From assembly GCF_027744825.2 (NCBI RefSeq), contig NC_071334.1, forward strand, positions 7,820,437 through 7,884,436: a stretch of DNA of 64,000 bases, given 5' to 3'. The translations under genes and the position numbers were made by a program. This stretch comes from Synchiropus splendidus. Its lineage: Eukaryota; Chordata; Actinopteri; Syngnathiformes; Callionymidae. Positions within the stretch are counted from its first letter, which is position 1. Each line of letters starts with the position of its first letter. A model generated the notes under the pieces. It had not been told where the DNA came from. It did not search any database and was given only the letters and a program-made list of their open reading frames with translations. Below, one piece after another: positions 22,910 to 36,119 of this stretch.

Positions 22910-24920
22910 ACTGAAATAACAAAAATAAACAGGTTACAATGGAAGTAGCCACAGCTGTTGCAATATTTGCTTGAACTTCCCATATCTGGATAAGCTATCA
23001 AAACTATCATATTCATGAACTTCTTTCTAACATTCATGAACTTATGAGCACAGTCACAAAGCATAGATGCGCTCAATAAAAGTTCATAAAACATTTTCAA
23101 ACGATCACCACATATGTTTTGTGTTGTGCTCATAAATTGTCATTATATGATGTAGATTATTTTTTTTTGTCTGGTCTTGTATGAGGAGTATGGAGATATT
23201 TTTTAAAAGACTTGGAAAGGAAGCCCAAAAAAAGCCTTCTGTGCATGTGATGCAGCAAATAGTTGACTTATCACCAGAGCACTTCCACCCTGATGTTTAA
23301 TCTCATGTTTATCAGCTCACATCACACATGCATCATGCATCTCAAACGTGCACACTCTTGTTTCAAGTGGTAAAATGTGATCATTGAGATTAATAAATTA
23401 CAAAAGTACAAATTTATTTGTACTTGTACTTGTACTTTTTAAATCAAAATCATATGCTTTCTGGAGGTTATAAATACAGTTTTAAAAGTAGAAGTTCAAA
23501 GAGGCTATTCTCGAAGAAAATTAAGAGACTTATTCATATATTTTACATGTGCATGTGGCCTATGTAATGTTTTTTTTTATTATGTAAACTACTCTTACCA
23601 GGTAATGTCCTTCACACCAAAGCAGAGTCTTTCATAGAAAATGTCACAAAAGAAAAACTCAATTTTCTTGGCAGTTGATGTGGTGAACCATGTCCTTTTT
23701 ACCATGTTATTCACCAAGATTCAGACTTTCTTTGTTCATTTATCAGTGTGATTGAGGGATCACAAACACACTGTGGTAACAAGAACACATTATCAGCTAA
23801 AAAATGTTTTTTTAGGGCTTCCTGTCACAGATCGGACGTCACATGGACCCAGTAAATGTTTTGGAATGGCCCTGGAAACTGTCCTGATGTAAATCTAATC
23901 TGAGATCAATGAAGGACTCAATTCCAGAACTAGTGTCCAGAAACAATTCAAGCTTCTTGTGTGAATGCTAAAATGGCTTGTGTTTTAAGTAAAAGCTGTG
24001 TTTGTGTTGGCAGGGTGGTGACACACACGTATTCTGATAAAATGAGAAAATGTTAAAAGAACTTGATTGAATCAACTGTTTGACATTGAACCAGATACAG
24101 AAGACTTTCCTGATCTTGGGCAAATAAATCCACAAGTGTATTGACAGTATTGTAAAAGGTTTTAAGGCCTGGTAAACGAAGAAGCAGGAAATGTTTATTT
24201 TAAAGCTCAAAACAGGGAAAATGAATCGATAATTCTCAGAAGAATAAAATTAATATAAACACAGGATATAATGAAATTTGATAATACGTGTCTTTTGACA
24301 GACAGTTTGAAGCCTGCGTCAGATGAACCAAGAGGCGATGATGAACGCGTCCTCGTTTCCGTAAGACTTCAAAATAAAGCCGTATTTAGTGTCGGATCGT
24401 CGTTGTTATTTGTGTTGTACAGTCAAGTACGAATGACAAAGATGTTATTTTACAATACGATTACATTCAAAGGCTGTTTTAACGACCCTCCTTTGACGCG
24501 TAAGTAAAGACAGCGTAAAATAACACATTGTTTATTAGCTAACAAATTAGCTAGATATATCCCCGATCGCTCAAATGTTAGGACGTTTTCTTGTACATTT
24601 CAAGGTCTTAATAATATTCCTGACATATATCTTTAAGATGACATGAGGACAGGTTTACAAACAATAGATCCCAGTTGTCCGACGCCGGTGTTGGCTAGCT
24701 TGTCATGATGGGTTTTGTCAAACCTGCCTTTGGTGAAAATTGTGGTCGTCCGATTAAAACGTCAACGCCCTGCAATATTTTAGGGCGATTATGAAAGAAT
24801 CAACGGCCAACATCCCGTTCTTACCTGTGCAGCTAGTTTTGACACCCTGCCAGAAGCCCGGTGTCCGGGAAAAATAAACGCACACACTGGTGCCAGCGGT
24901 TCAGTGAACGCATCATGTGA
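22910..24920 (-). other. slc7a6: slc7a6 5' non-coding exon and first intron
   Basis: On the minus strand CTAGCTGCACAG|GTAAGAACGG (donor at 24,834) is a strong splice donor, and TTTTTGTTATTTCAG (acceptor, exon from 22,910) lies 39 nt upstream of the start codon. Together they define an untranslated first exon of about 24,835-24,910 and a 1.9-kb first intron. The exon boundaries at the cap side are estimated. Confidence 0.65.
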
Positions 24921-25030
24921 CGTTGCATGAACGTGTCAGCATCCTGAGACCGCGACGCTCATGTCGCTTTACTCAAATATTATTAGGAAAAAATATAAAC
25001 ACTTAAGTTAACTCGACAAAAGACCCACAA
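24900..25030 (-). promoter_or_regulatory. slc7a6: slc7a6 promoter region
   Basis: The stretch upstream of the non-coding exon has several CpGs and the motif TGACGTTGCATGA (24,918-24,930), which is a CRE half-site fused to a C/EBP half-like TTGCATGA. This resembles, imperfectly, the composite C/EBP-ATF response elements found at amino-acid-stress genes. Start site not determined. Confidence 0.4.
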
Positions 25031-26002
25031 CGCAGTCGCCCGAATCGTTTTTTGATATTTAATATTATTTTATTCGGTGATGTCAATATTCTATTAGAGC
25101 GTCACAACATCTGGACGTTCATTTGTCTGATTTGCTCAAACAGCAGTCAGATTCAAGACAGAATTAATGCCATCGATATGAAGGCAAAACAAAGTCTTTG
25201 GCAGAACTATATTAGGGGAAAGGTTTTACAAGTACTTATGATCATACTGCATATGTGTGAAGAGCACGGCACAATTAGAACGCAGCTGTTATAGACTGTG
25301 GGTCAGAGGTTACGACCTCTGGAACAAGGTGAGGTGTGAGCTTATACTCACTTGTCTTTTTGGGTGGACCTATTGTAGCGCATCAGAACAGCCTCAATTT
25401 GACAAAAACTGTCAAACCATCAAGAAACCATTTGAAACATTTTTAATAAATGCCCTTCAGTCTTAAACTATTTACATTTCAGCGGCATACACGTTTGAGA
25501 CAGAGAGAAAAGTGCAAACATCACAGTATCCAACACTCCAGCATCAAAGACAAAGCTAATCCTGGCCAAATTAAAAAAAAAAGCAAATCTAAGGATAGGA
25601 ATGTCCTGGCAACGACTCTAGTCACCATGGGCAGCAGAATCAGCTTTAACTTCACTGATAAACACAGCTTTTATAAACAATGGGCTCCAGTTTTCATGAA
25701 CACAGCATATACATATACTTTTGCTTTCGTATCAAAAATCTAAAGTGCTAAGCCAAAGTCAAATAAAATGTACACCGGACGCAATTTAAAACAAAAAGCT
25801 TATCTACGGTCTAAAGAACAAATATATTACACATTATAGCAAAAATAAAAATAGACAAGTGCACATCCCTTCTGTCGCTAGACTCAGTCTAGGGGTTCTA
25901 CACCTCAGGCTCCAGGCCTGGTTCACTTCCTGAGTGATGGCATGGGTCACTGCCCGCAGTAGGATCAGCAGGTATTTCTTCCAGAAGGACGATTCTTCTC
26001 TT
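25031..26002. other. Spacer and 3' UTR of the ADGRG1-like gene
   Basis: About 0.97 kb between the slc7a6 promoter and the ADGRG1-like stop codon. No coding exon is recognised; open frames here lack motifs. The last 200-300 nt before 26,003 are probably 3' UTR of the minus-strand receptor. Confidence 0.5.
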
Positions 26003-29000
26003 CTAGCTCTTCTCCTGGTTCTGCAGCATGTGCTGTCTGGTGGAGCCGCTGCTGGAGCTTCCCAGAGCCGAGCCACCCGCCTGCTTCCGCATGGAGTCCA
26101 GCAGGAAGAACCTCAGCATCAAGAAGAAACCTGAGAAGAGAGAAAGGCACGTTTCCAATGAACAGTCTGACCATGTATGTTACTCTCGCACCATCGTCCT
26201 CTCCATGATATCACGCACAAGGCTCTCGGTCTTCATGGCAGTTCTCTGGACCAAACCACTCTGGATCGAGCACTTATAACACTGCTGCATGTGCAGGCAG
26301 ACACAACCCAAATACTGTCCTTCTCAGGGATAAAACTACAATATGATAATACATGCAGACATGTTTAATTTTCGGTTTAGATATCCACTAAAACAGTACA
26401 GTGTAAGTTAAGTTGTGTAGTCACTGGTGCAACTGCTTTTGTTTTTCTTTCATGAGAGAGGTGGAATGGTTGAACTATTCTTATACATCATTCACCTTTG
26501 CACACTGCTGTGTATGCAAGATGACTGTGGCGTTCAAAAGCAGCTCGATGGCCGGCACTGACCGTGACACCACAACACCTCGGGACATTGAATAATTCCT
26601 GTACAGTCCATCATAGATCAGACTTTTGAAATGCATGTAGAGCTACGCAGATATAAAGCTACCAGATGATGGATCCATTAAGGCTGTCTGTTGTCAAATG
26701 TTTGGGCTTGAATAAACGAACACAACACAGTGGCCTCTGAAAAGTAGGACACAGTTTCACCAACCCTGCAATACTGTTTCATGATGCCTCATGCACCCAT
26801 CACAAATAACAACTAATCCAGAACAAACTCTGTTTCTATTTTTTTACTCCCCTTTCAAGTATTGTGTCAGCATCCAACACTCAAGAGTAAAACAGATATT
26901 GAATAATTGGCCCAGATAAGTCACAATACTTAAAAAAAAAACAAAAAAAACCCTAAACTGTCCTTAATAATAAATGTGTTTTAGCACATCTATTTTTAGC
27001 TTTTATTTTCTTTCTGAGTTTCTGGCCCACAAGTCACATTGAGATGTTAAACATTATAACAAACATTATAACATATATTAAACATTACTCGCAACATTTT
27101 TTGAGTATTTCTCAAGTATTAAAAGTTTTTTTTTAACCTTTCAAATCATTTCAATAAGTCTTGTTTATGTTTTACACATTCGTCTTCTGTGAAGTTCAGT
27201 TGAGAAGCTTTAATTAAAACGTATATAATATGAAAAATGACATGACTTTTTTAATTACACTCATTGACATCCTGATCGTCAATTCTTAACTCAAATGTCT
27301 CTTGAAACATATTAAAGCTTCTTTTTCTTCCTTCTCTCTCCCAGCTGACATTCTGATTTCAAAAGTCTCTACCTTGAAAGGAGATGAGGATGCAGGACAG
27401 GAAGAGGATGAACTCAGAGAGAGGGCCAAAATCCAAAAAGGTCAGACCCCATGTTGTCCCGAAGAGACAGCTGAGGCCCCAGATGCTGAGGAAGGCCACT
27501 CGTCTTTGGCGCCACTCCTCCCGGGTGCGGATCTCCCTGTATACCAGGAAGAGCATCACCAAGCCTGCCGACACCAGGATGGCCAGCACCGTCAGGTTGA
27601 TGAAGTAGTGAGCCATAGCCGCGGTGGGCGAGGTTGTCATCCAGCACCTGCAAACATCATGTCAAGTTACAATCGACACAGGGTCCCAACAGAAAAACAC
27701 GCAAAGACCGACATGATCGAATTGTACCGTCAGTTTGGCGAATCGCTTGTGTCAGACTCAAGGCCAGAGCAATTTCTGGTTGAAAACAGTTACTTTATAT
27801 AGATGGCAAAAAAATAGACTGCTTTCATATATCAGTGCTTTATCAAGAAAGAGAGAAGGGAAATCTTGCTGTTCAGATATGAAGGTAAAGCAACTATTTA
27901 TCATGATCCAACATACAAAATGTAGGTATCCACACAATGGAGCTCTCAATAATGCGAATAATTCCACATAGAACCATTCGTAAAGGCTTAAACAGTTTTC
28001 TGGTGCCAAACAATAAAAAGGTAAATACGAAAAAGGGCATCGAAAGTGTGCACAAAGCATCCGTAGCATCCAAACAACAACGTAGCAAATTATCCAAAGA
28101 GCACGAGAGGTAAAAAAAACGGGGAGCTCCACGCTTACTTTTTCCCGACTGCCAGCATCACTGCTCTTACGGAAGCCCCAAGGTGACTTAAGGTGCGCAA
28201 CAACTCAAAACTCAAAACTTCCACATGCTCCCATCCAAACCATTTAACTGACAAATGACTAACTAATCACAGCATCACACAAATGAAGAAAATAACCAGG
28301 CCCCTCAATCCCTCCTTCCAAATTAATAAGCTTATATTGTTATAAACTTTATCTGTTTTTAAATTAACTTAAATTATTTATTAACCAAAATCAAAGAACT
28401 GCATTCAGGCTCCTACACAAAACATAAGTCAATGGGAAGCAGTGTCACACTTACATCAGATAGGGGTCGGTGTCATTCTCGCTGGCCATCACCTCTCTCC
28501 GGCCGTAAACATCACCAAGAAAAGCCAGGATGAGGATTGGCACCATCGGGAGAGCTGCGATGGTTTTAGGAAAGGTTAACCAGAGAACATTGAAAACATT
28601 TGCAATGACTTCCTGCTGACACGCTCACCAAAGCCGATCATGTTCCAGATGAGCATCTTGGGGATGGGACTGAATACCATGTAGACCAGCCAGAAGGTGT
28701 GAAACACCTCAATGCCCATCCAGGTGAAGGAGCAGAGCAGCGCGTAGTGCAGCGCCGCGCCCACCACTGAGCACAGCTGTGCTCCTCCCACATTAGCCAG
28801 GACACCAGTCAGGAAGAAGAGCAGGTTCAGCAAAGCCAGGGAGGCGGCCAAACGGAGATGGATGTGCGTGGATTGCTCTTTGGCTCTCCTGGAGAGACAC
28901 AGTGAACCAGCACTGAGCACAAAGGTGAGGCGCCGTGACGGCATGCAGCAACACCCTCACCTCTTTCTACAGAGGTAGACAATGAGTGTAATGCAGCTGA

Positions 29001-32000
29001 TCACAGACACGGCACAGCCCAGAGACGTGATGGCAGTCAGAGCCAGCAAGTGGCGCACTGGCTTCGGCTCCAGTTGCTGAGGATGGAAGCAGAATGGTCA
29101 CTGACAACTCAGCTGACACCTTTCATTAGCAGGCAAAATTTAAGTGATCATAAGAAGCTTTATTAAGCGACTTAGACTTTGAATTGAATACAGAACTTAA
29201 AATTGATTTCCTTTATATTGAAAAAAAACAAACAAATACCACCAAGGAACTAAAATCAATCATCCTCTAACAAAAAATCCAGCATTTCATAGGTGACTGT
29301 ACTGTTTAGTTAGTGTGATTTATAAGTATCAATAATTATTATATTGTATTATTATAATGAGCGAGGGTCGGATAGGAAACTGCAGTACCACTCCCCCACC
29401 ACTAGATGGCTCCCTTATGCAGCATTTTTTTAAATGCACCAAGTCGACAGTCAACCTGTTCCTCATCTCAAGTTACTGGCGTCACAAGCCTAAATAGTTG
29501 CTGATAAACAGCAGATTGTCCTTTTTTTTCTTCATAAATTTAACAGAGCAGTCTTCAAGTAGCAGTTCTGATGCCAAGAGATGACGTGCAATGTCAGGAG
29601 GTAAACTTTGAATGAAAAACAACGTAAACAACAAAGTCACACAGCCACGTGTGTCAGTCTTACCACCAGAATGGAAAAGTAGGTCAGGTGGTTACAGCGG
29701 CATTCAGTCTGATTGTCTCTGTGTCGCACTGTCTCACATCCGTCCTTCAACCAGGTCACCTTCTGTGGATCTGCGTACACGAGACAATAATACATCACTC
29801 TGGAATTGAAAAAAATGTGTTTACTATATAAAAAAATCATTAGATTTACCAACCTTTTCTGGTGTCCCATGACACACATGTCCTCGAATGCGTCTTCTGA
29901 AATAAAAAAAAAATGTTGTTATTGATTAATGCCGATTGTAACTAATTAAGAGGCAGAAAGTTGTTTTGGGTAAAGGCGTGTGGGCTCTCAAAAGATTTAA
30001 GACTCTGCTTTCAGGTTTGAGTGAAACACGCCGTAGCCAGCTGCTGAGATTCTATCTCCACTTGGTCATGTCAGCGTGTCGGCGTCGAGGTTGCGGTGAC
30101 TGAACGATGTTTTACACCTCTTAAAATGAGCCATCAACTCAGCTATGATGTAGCGAGTTCTGAGAATGTCAATGTGACCCAAAATTTTACCTTCAGAGCA
30201 GCGAGACTGACTGAGGTGAGAATGCAAGTCAACACACGCTTCACGGTCTCACTCATTCAGTTCCAGGAACCACAAAATGTCTCAGACACATTTAAAAAAG
30301 GAGCACTTACACTTAACAGTATCTCTGTCTCCAGTCATTGCATGCATTTTAACATTAACAAATGGAATTCTACATCATGTAAACAAAACAACTGTAAGAA
30401 TTTTAGATGAAAAAAATAGACGTATCTGAAAGCTACCGTAAAGTGACAAGTAAGGATTTTGAGAGTGGCACCACACGAAAACAAAGCGGTCTGCAACAGT
30501 CCAACAACAGCAGCTCAATTTAACAAGAAACCCCAGAGCGGTTTCTGTTGAGACTTTTTTGTCAACAACACCTGCAGCGAACCACAACTGCTCAGCTTTC
30601 AGTGAACGGATAAACACATTGTTCTGATGTACAGAAGCTGCTTGAAGAGGGAACAAAATCTTCCATCGCCCTTTTGGGAACTACAAAAGGCTTCTGCATA
30701 AAAATAAAACGTTTGCCCACTTTACCGGCAAATTACGGGCAGACTTACAGGGATGACAGTGTGAGTGAAGTTGATCTTGATTGGCTCGCTGAGATCTTTG
30801 ATGACTTCGTTTTCCACTGTGATCTCCACCACGTCCTCCAAAATGGTGGCTTGATGATGGCTGCCCTGCGATGACAAATGCATGTTGCAATTTCTCTGTG
30901 GGTTATGACTTCATTTTTTTTTACCTTAACCCATAGGGTCTTGGGTTAGGGTTAGGCAACTCCAACTGAGAGCAGGAAGTTTCATTTATCTCTGATACTC
31001 AACAAGTTATGCCCCAACTTAAATGACATCTACAGGCTGTTTATAATGGGACAAGGAACATATGCTTACATGTGGGTGGTGTTCTGGACTAACATTTGGG
31101 TTAGCTTCTAACCTCTGCTGCTCAAAACTAGAAACCATGATCAAACTTGTAAAACAAAAATCAACCCATAATAAATCAACTGTCACATGACTGTGTTGAC
31201 AAATTGTGTTGGGGTTACAAAGTGAATAGTTAGGGAGCCCGGAATGCAACCAAGCTAGTATCACTGGTAGCCTAATGGTCCACCACTGTGCTCCCAGTTC
31301 GATTGCTAGCTAGGACAATTCCATCTCGCCCTGAGCCAAAACCACTGTTGAATCTTGACGGTTTTATAAATCGGATTGTGCATGTGTTTATGTAAACATG
31401 AGCTCAGTGCCTTTCCATTTTGCGACAATATTGTGAGCTCTTAGTAGTGATGGATACATGAGGCTTCATGACACAGTACTGAAGGGTTTGGTGAGGTTTC
31501 CTGAAGCAGTGTCCTGATTTTCAGAGGTCACCAGATGGCACTGTCTGCGATAAAATGTTTGGAATTAAACAACTAATTCAATGAAATCTCGCATCATTTT
31601 GAAACCAAGAACGCCATCTAGTGGCCTCTGAAAATTTGGGCACTGTTTCATCAACCTTGCAATACTGTTTCATGATGCCTCATGTACCCATCACTAGCAT
31701 TAAGTGTGTGTGTGTTCTTGTACTTCTATCTTTGTGAGAACATGTATGAGACTTAAATCAATAGAGTGAGACATTTTTGCTAAGTGAGGACACTTTGGCC
31801 GATTCAGTTTAGCCATTTGTTTTCGATGGTTGGGTTTAGGGTGAGAGGCTGGGGAAGGGGTTATGTCAATGTATGACAAAACACTATCCTCGTGGGGACC
31901 TTATGTCTTTGAGGGGACCTTTTGCCGGTCCCCACAGGTCCAAACCTCAATTTGAGGATCAAGACTTCAAAATAACTAGGTCATAAGTTGGTGGGTTTAA

Positions 32001-35000
32001 CTGGGTTTAACTTTGGTTCAGAGTCCTGGTTCAGGTTAGCCATGTTTTTTGGATGGTTAAGTTTAGGGTGAGAGGCCGGGGAAAGCATGATGTCAATGAG
32101 AAACCTCACAATGGATAGCAATGCAAACACGTGTTTGTGTGGGCTGGCTAATTACTAGTGTATTATACAGGCATCATGGTGTTACCATAATATGAGGTGA
32201 GAAAAACATCGTCCTGTTCAGAGTCAGTATTTAAAATAGGCCTACACAATACGTTATAAGGCCTACGTGATCCATCCGCTTCATGACGTCAAGAGGGAAA
32301 CTCCTCTAAAATAGTGTGTGGGATTTGATTCGTGAAGAAGATCTGGGCACCTTTATGTTGAACAAGATGCTGACAAATTCCCCAACTCAACCAGGTGCAA
32401 AGTGAAGGTCAGCTTGGCCTTGATCATGGCGTGAGCACCGCACCAAGAAGGACAGTGTGGCTCAAACAAACACTTTGGTACCACCGTCCTTCTTTCCAGT
32501 CATATGTATTTGAGTGGGAAAAAAGGGCGCGTGAAAACAAATAAAAGAGAACACTCTTGGGAGCGCTGGTGTGTGACAAGTGAACTTTGAGTTCTGTGCT
32601 GCTTGAGAGCACCTTTGTCCTTGAACCTGTCTCAACACTTACGCAATGCACGACATTTTATAACATGAGGAACATTGTTATTAATGAATGCTTCATGTCT
32701 TACTTGGAAAATAGAGCTGTTTTTGAAGAAGGCACAGACAACTCTGTTGTTGCTCTTGACTGCCTTCCGAAGAACAGACGGTAGGTGGACCGTTGTCGCA
32801 GTGTCTGGGGATTCACCCTCCCTGATCTGGAAGGAAACACACCATAACCCAAAAGCACATGTTCTCTATTCACACACGTCTATTTTAGGGTAACTCACTA
32901 ACTAAAAATGTCACCTATCTAAATGCAACCTCTACTCCAGTTTAAAAGTACACAACCTTTATGTGCTGAACACCGCAGACACTTCACTCTACTTGACTTA
33001 ACTATCTTAGATTGGTTTAATGACAGCTTGTCTACTTCACAGTCAAGACTTTTTCCGAAATAACATCTCATTAAAAATGGACGGTCAGACGTATAGAGGC
33101 AAAGTAAAGTCTGTGTGTCAGTACAACAGCCTGTATACAAATGCAGACTTGGAACATGCTTTTCTTATTTGACTGATTCTTTAGCACTAAAAACTCAGGG
33201 AAAATGTTTCTGACAAAAGACTAATAATGAGCTTTAAAATCAACAACAGCAAATCAGTAAAGGTCTAAATAAGCAGTTTTCAATGTTTTGTATTTTTTCC
33301 CCCAAGTTAAATGTGAAGTGGACTACAGCAATTGAACAGGCATTTGCCAAAACTTAAAGCATAGACAGCACTAGGTTGGAAAAACTGACTGACACTCACA
33401 GGTTTACATTGCTTTTACCACCACACTGATGTGCACACAGACACACACACACAGACTAGACACTTATATGCCCACACCAAAGCAGCACACACACATATTC
33501 CCCCACCTCAGGCAAACAAGAATGCTAACACACACCCACATTTAAATGCTAGCACATACACACGTCCACACACGTGTTTGCCTAGCTTAGTGAGGACCGT
33601 CAATGACATAGTTCTTTCCCCAGCCTCTCGCCCTAAACGTAACCATCTAAAACAAATGGCTAAACTTAACCTTTACAAGACGGTGTTGTAAGTCAAGATT
33701 TGGTCCCAACAAGTAAAGATAAAGCAGATACATGACGCATGCTTGCCCCCCTATGGGAACTTTAGGCGAAAATATATATTTGTGTCACTGCATTTGCGAT
33801 ATGAAGGCAACATTTGTCTTACAGTTGAAGTGAAAGTGCGGCCTTGAAAGTTCTCTTCCATCTTCACCTCCAACCTGAGCGTGAAAGGAAGCTCTGGCTC
33901 GTTGTCAGTGGACCTTAACACATTACAATCCAGTGTGAAAAACAAATAAGCACAGGACATGAGGAAATCATTCAAAGTTGGCTCACGGTTATTCAACTCT
34001 AAGCATGTTTTTTGTGGAAAAACTTATTTCCTATGTCAATTCTCTGCATCCCTTTGGTCCTCCTTTACCAAACAAGGCACCAAAAGAGCCGCCTATAATG
34101 CTTAAGCATTAAACATGAGGGTTAGAGAGGAAGAGAGGAAATTACACGTTGGCCTGGGTGGATCCACAGTCGCCCTCGTGACAGAGACTCTCTGTGAAAA
34201 CAGACAAAAAAACATATTTTTGCATTAAGTACTAAATCTTTTCCATTATTTTGCATAACTCTCAGATCAATCTATATCATCCTTCACTCTCACCACATGG
34301 GACACGGATTCCATCCGTAATTTCAAAGGCTTCCCTCATGTCTGGGCTGATGATATCACCCCGGATTGATCCGTCCATGATACCAAACTCTGAATTGGGG
34401 GTGTTAGACCCATGGGCGAGAGCAGTACAGCAGAACGGTGGCAGTGAGTTGGTGGGAGGGCAGAGAGTGAGGTTCATCCTTTTGACCTGTACAGCAAAAA
34501 TAATAAAAGTCATTATGTAGACAATGTTGCCTATATAACTTAGATTAGCTACATAAACACAGGTCACAGTTAAGTTATATTTATTACTACATCTGACAAC
34601 TTCTTGAGCCCACAACACCATGGCTCCCTCGACACACGCCCTTACACGAGGCTCTCAAATGGCTCTGGAGCTGTCTGTTACCTGCAGCTTTAACTGGTCC
34701 AGCAGAGGCTCATAGTACAGACAGAAGTGACTGTCCTCCTCAGTGTCCAGCCCATACTGGCCAAGGTCAAGCCGCCCAGACTGTTGACACTGAGCTGCGA
34801 TCTGACCCTCAACAGACATGGAGTTTTCATTGGCTGATATGAGGATGCTGCCGCAGCCAGACGTCAGGTTGAAGTTCAGGTGCAGTGGGATTCTGCTGTG
34901 GTGCCAGGTACCACAGAAGCTTAGGTCCCGGTCGCCGAGGCTTGAGGCTAGAACTTCAGAGAGGGAAACGATCGTCAGGTTTTTACTCCTCTCAGGCAGA

Positions 35001-36119
35001 GGGACATGTTTAGTGGACACCGAAGACCAGAAGTGGTTCCCTAACTTTTATTTGCAGAGTCAGTTTTCTGGAGCAAAACATACGATGTTGGATAAAATTA
35101 CTGTTAGAGACTCATGTGATGTTTGTGACACATCGATAGCAACTTCGTCATAGTGAGCACGCAATCAACCACTGAAATAAAGAACTGAAAATAATGACAC
35201 GCGATGATGATCTGCTTATTTATCAACACATAAGTAACATATAAGAACATATAAAGAACCACGTGCTTTTTTTCTCTGAGTCACTTATTTGCTGCTTAAA
35301 GTAGTGCAAGGAGATAACTAACTGTGGTCTGCTGAGAATAGGAAGCAAGTCATGTTTCCTTGGCACGTCAACTACAAGCTAACTACAACCTTATTTTGCA
35401 GTTTTATCTGCTATGCTAAAGACATCCTTTTCTTCCTTGTCTGTTTTTTTTCTGTCAATATTCCCTCAAAACTGTAGGGTGTTGCCAAACCCGCCCTCCA
35501 GCAACAGTAAATATAGTTTACCCTGGATCTACCCTGATATTCTACAATTACACTGGCTTGTTTGTGTTTGTATTACTATTATTATTATCATTCATGTTCA
35601 TAGTGCTCCTGACTAGGGGTGTAAGAAAATTAGCGATACACTCATATATCACAATACTCAATATTGTATCAATATTGTATCAATATTTTTGCTGATATAT
35701 TGCAATACTTGATTGTGTAATATTGTCTTGATTTTTTAAGTCAGCTATATCAATATTTCATACATATATTACTGGAGATGCTGCTGCATTTGTGTCGTGT
35801 TTAATACGTAATCCATGTTTAATGCAATTCATTCCACTGTTGGAGAGCAAAACTTTTCTCCAAGAGCGGAGACAAGTTTTGTCTCCAAAACTTGGAGGAA
35901 AATAATATTATATTTATTTTCTGTTATCCTGACAGAAAATAAATATAATAAAACAGAAAGACAGAAATAAGAGTAAGGGAAAGAAAGGTCATCATTATGG
36001 CAGCGAAGTAAAGAGCAGACAATACTGAGATATGAGGACAGCTTGTTCAGACACCAACAGAAGCCACACAAAACTTACCTGCGTTGAGGACAACCATCAA
36101 GACAAACCTATTCCTCATG
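26003..36119 (-). CDS. Adhesion G-protein-coupled receptor G1-like (GPR56-like)
   Basis: Fourteen coding exons on the minus strand: 36119-36080, 34953-34682, 34486-34294, 34191-34146, 33913-33823, 32826-32704, 30865-30749, 29896-29854, 29770-29664, 29076-28961, 28888-28629, 28554-28455, 27647-27373, 26130-26003; 636 codons plus TAG, no internal stop. GPR56 is a self-cleaving adhesion receptor of the plasma membrane. After a short signal peptide ([18 protein letters not shown]) comes a segment with SFCGTWHH and SHFCLYY spaced like the PLL domain of GPR56. GAIN strands ([36 protein letters not shown]) lead to the [12 protein letters not shown]...[13 protein letters not shown], cleavage before Thr338. 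The 7TM part has [29 protein letters not shown]2 CW and [14 protein letters not shown]. The tail [15 protein letters not shown] is short. Assignment to ADGRG1 rests on the PLL-like region. Confidence 0.88.
26680..26803. mobile_element. Truncated CTCF-motif MITE in the last intron of the ADGRG1-like gene
   Basis: Only the right arm is kept: AGTGGCCTCTGAAAAGTAGG, ACACAGTTTCACCAACCCTG, CAATACTGTTTCATGATGCC, TCATGCACCCATCACA. The left half is represented by a short CTGTCTGTTGTCAAATG stretch, so an internal deletion removed the centre. Confidence 0.7.
31255..31335 (+). repeat. tRNA-like relic (possible SINE head)
   Basis: GGTAGCCTAATGG resembles a pol III A-box and AGTTCGATTGC a B-box about 30 nt later, but the acceptor stem and anticodon arm do not pair. 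This is a decayed SINE or tRNA pseudogene at best. Confidence 0.3.
31447..31697. mobile_element. Palindromic CTCF-motif MITE, most complete copy
   Basis: Terminal inverted repeats are AGTGATGGATACATGAGGC and its complement GCCTCATGTACCCATCACT (one mismatch in 19). The whole 250 bp is an imperfect palindrome: GTCCTGATTTTCAGAGGTCA with CCAGATGGCACTGTC in the left arm mirrors GCCATCTAGTGGCCTCTGAA in the right arm, around ACAACTAATTCAATGAAATC. There is no open reading frame and no obvious target-site duplication. It lies in the intron between GAIN exons at 32.7 and 30.8 kb of the ADGRG1-like gene. Confidence 0.85.
31705..32125 (+). repeat. GTGGGGACC-family repeat, two tandem units
   Basis: The phrase AGCCATTTGTTTTCGATGGT, TGGGTTTAGGGTGAGAGGCT and GGGGAAGGGGTTATGTCAAT is followed by a second unit with CAGGTTAGCCATGTTTTTTG, TAGGGTGAGAGGCCGGGGAA and TGATGTCAATGAGAAACCTC. 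CGTGGGGACCTTATG and GGTCCCCACAGG lie between. Related to 2.63, 33.6 and 46.4 kb. Confidence 0.7.
33430..33720 (-). repeat. CA-rich imperfect microsatellite plus inverted GTGGGGACC-family copy
   Basis: 33,430-33,575 is an interrupted CA-rich run. It is followed by AGTGAGGACCGTCAATGACA, TTTCCCCAGCCTCTCGCCCT, AAACGTAACCATCTAAAACA and AATGGCTAAACTTAACC, the reverse complement of the family seen at 31.7 kb. Confidence 0.65.
35612..35765. mobile_element. hAT-like TATCGATA-rich element fragment
   Basis: CTAGGGGTGTAAGAAAATTA, GCGATACACTCATATATCAC and repeated CAATATTGTATCAATATT resemble the terminus of a common fish hAT family. A related piece in the opposite orientation is at 63,822-63,910. No complete element is seen. 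Confidence 0.5.

Noticed and set aside
30935..30960. Interstitial telomere repeat (TTAGGGTTAGGG-like)
   Set aside because: Only two imperfect units; expected by chance in a repeat-rich fish intron.
31255..31335. tRNA gene
   Set aside because: A- and B-box-like strings are present but the acceptor and anticodon stems do not pair.
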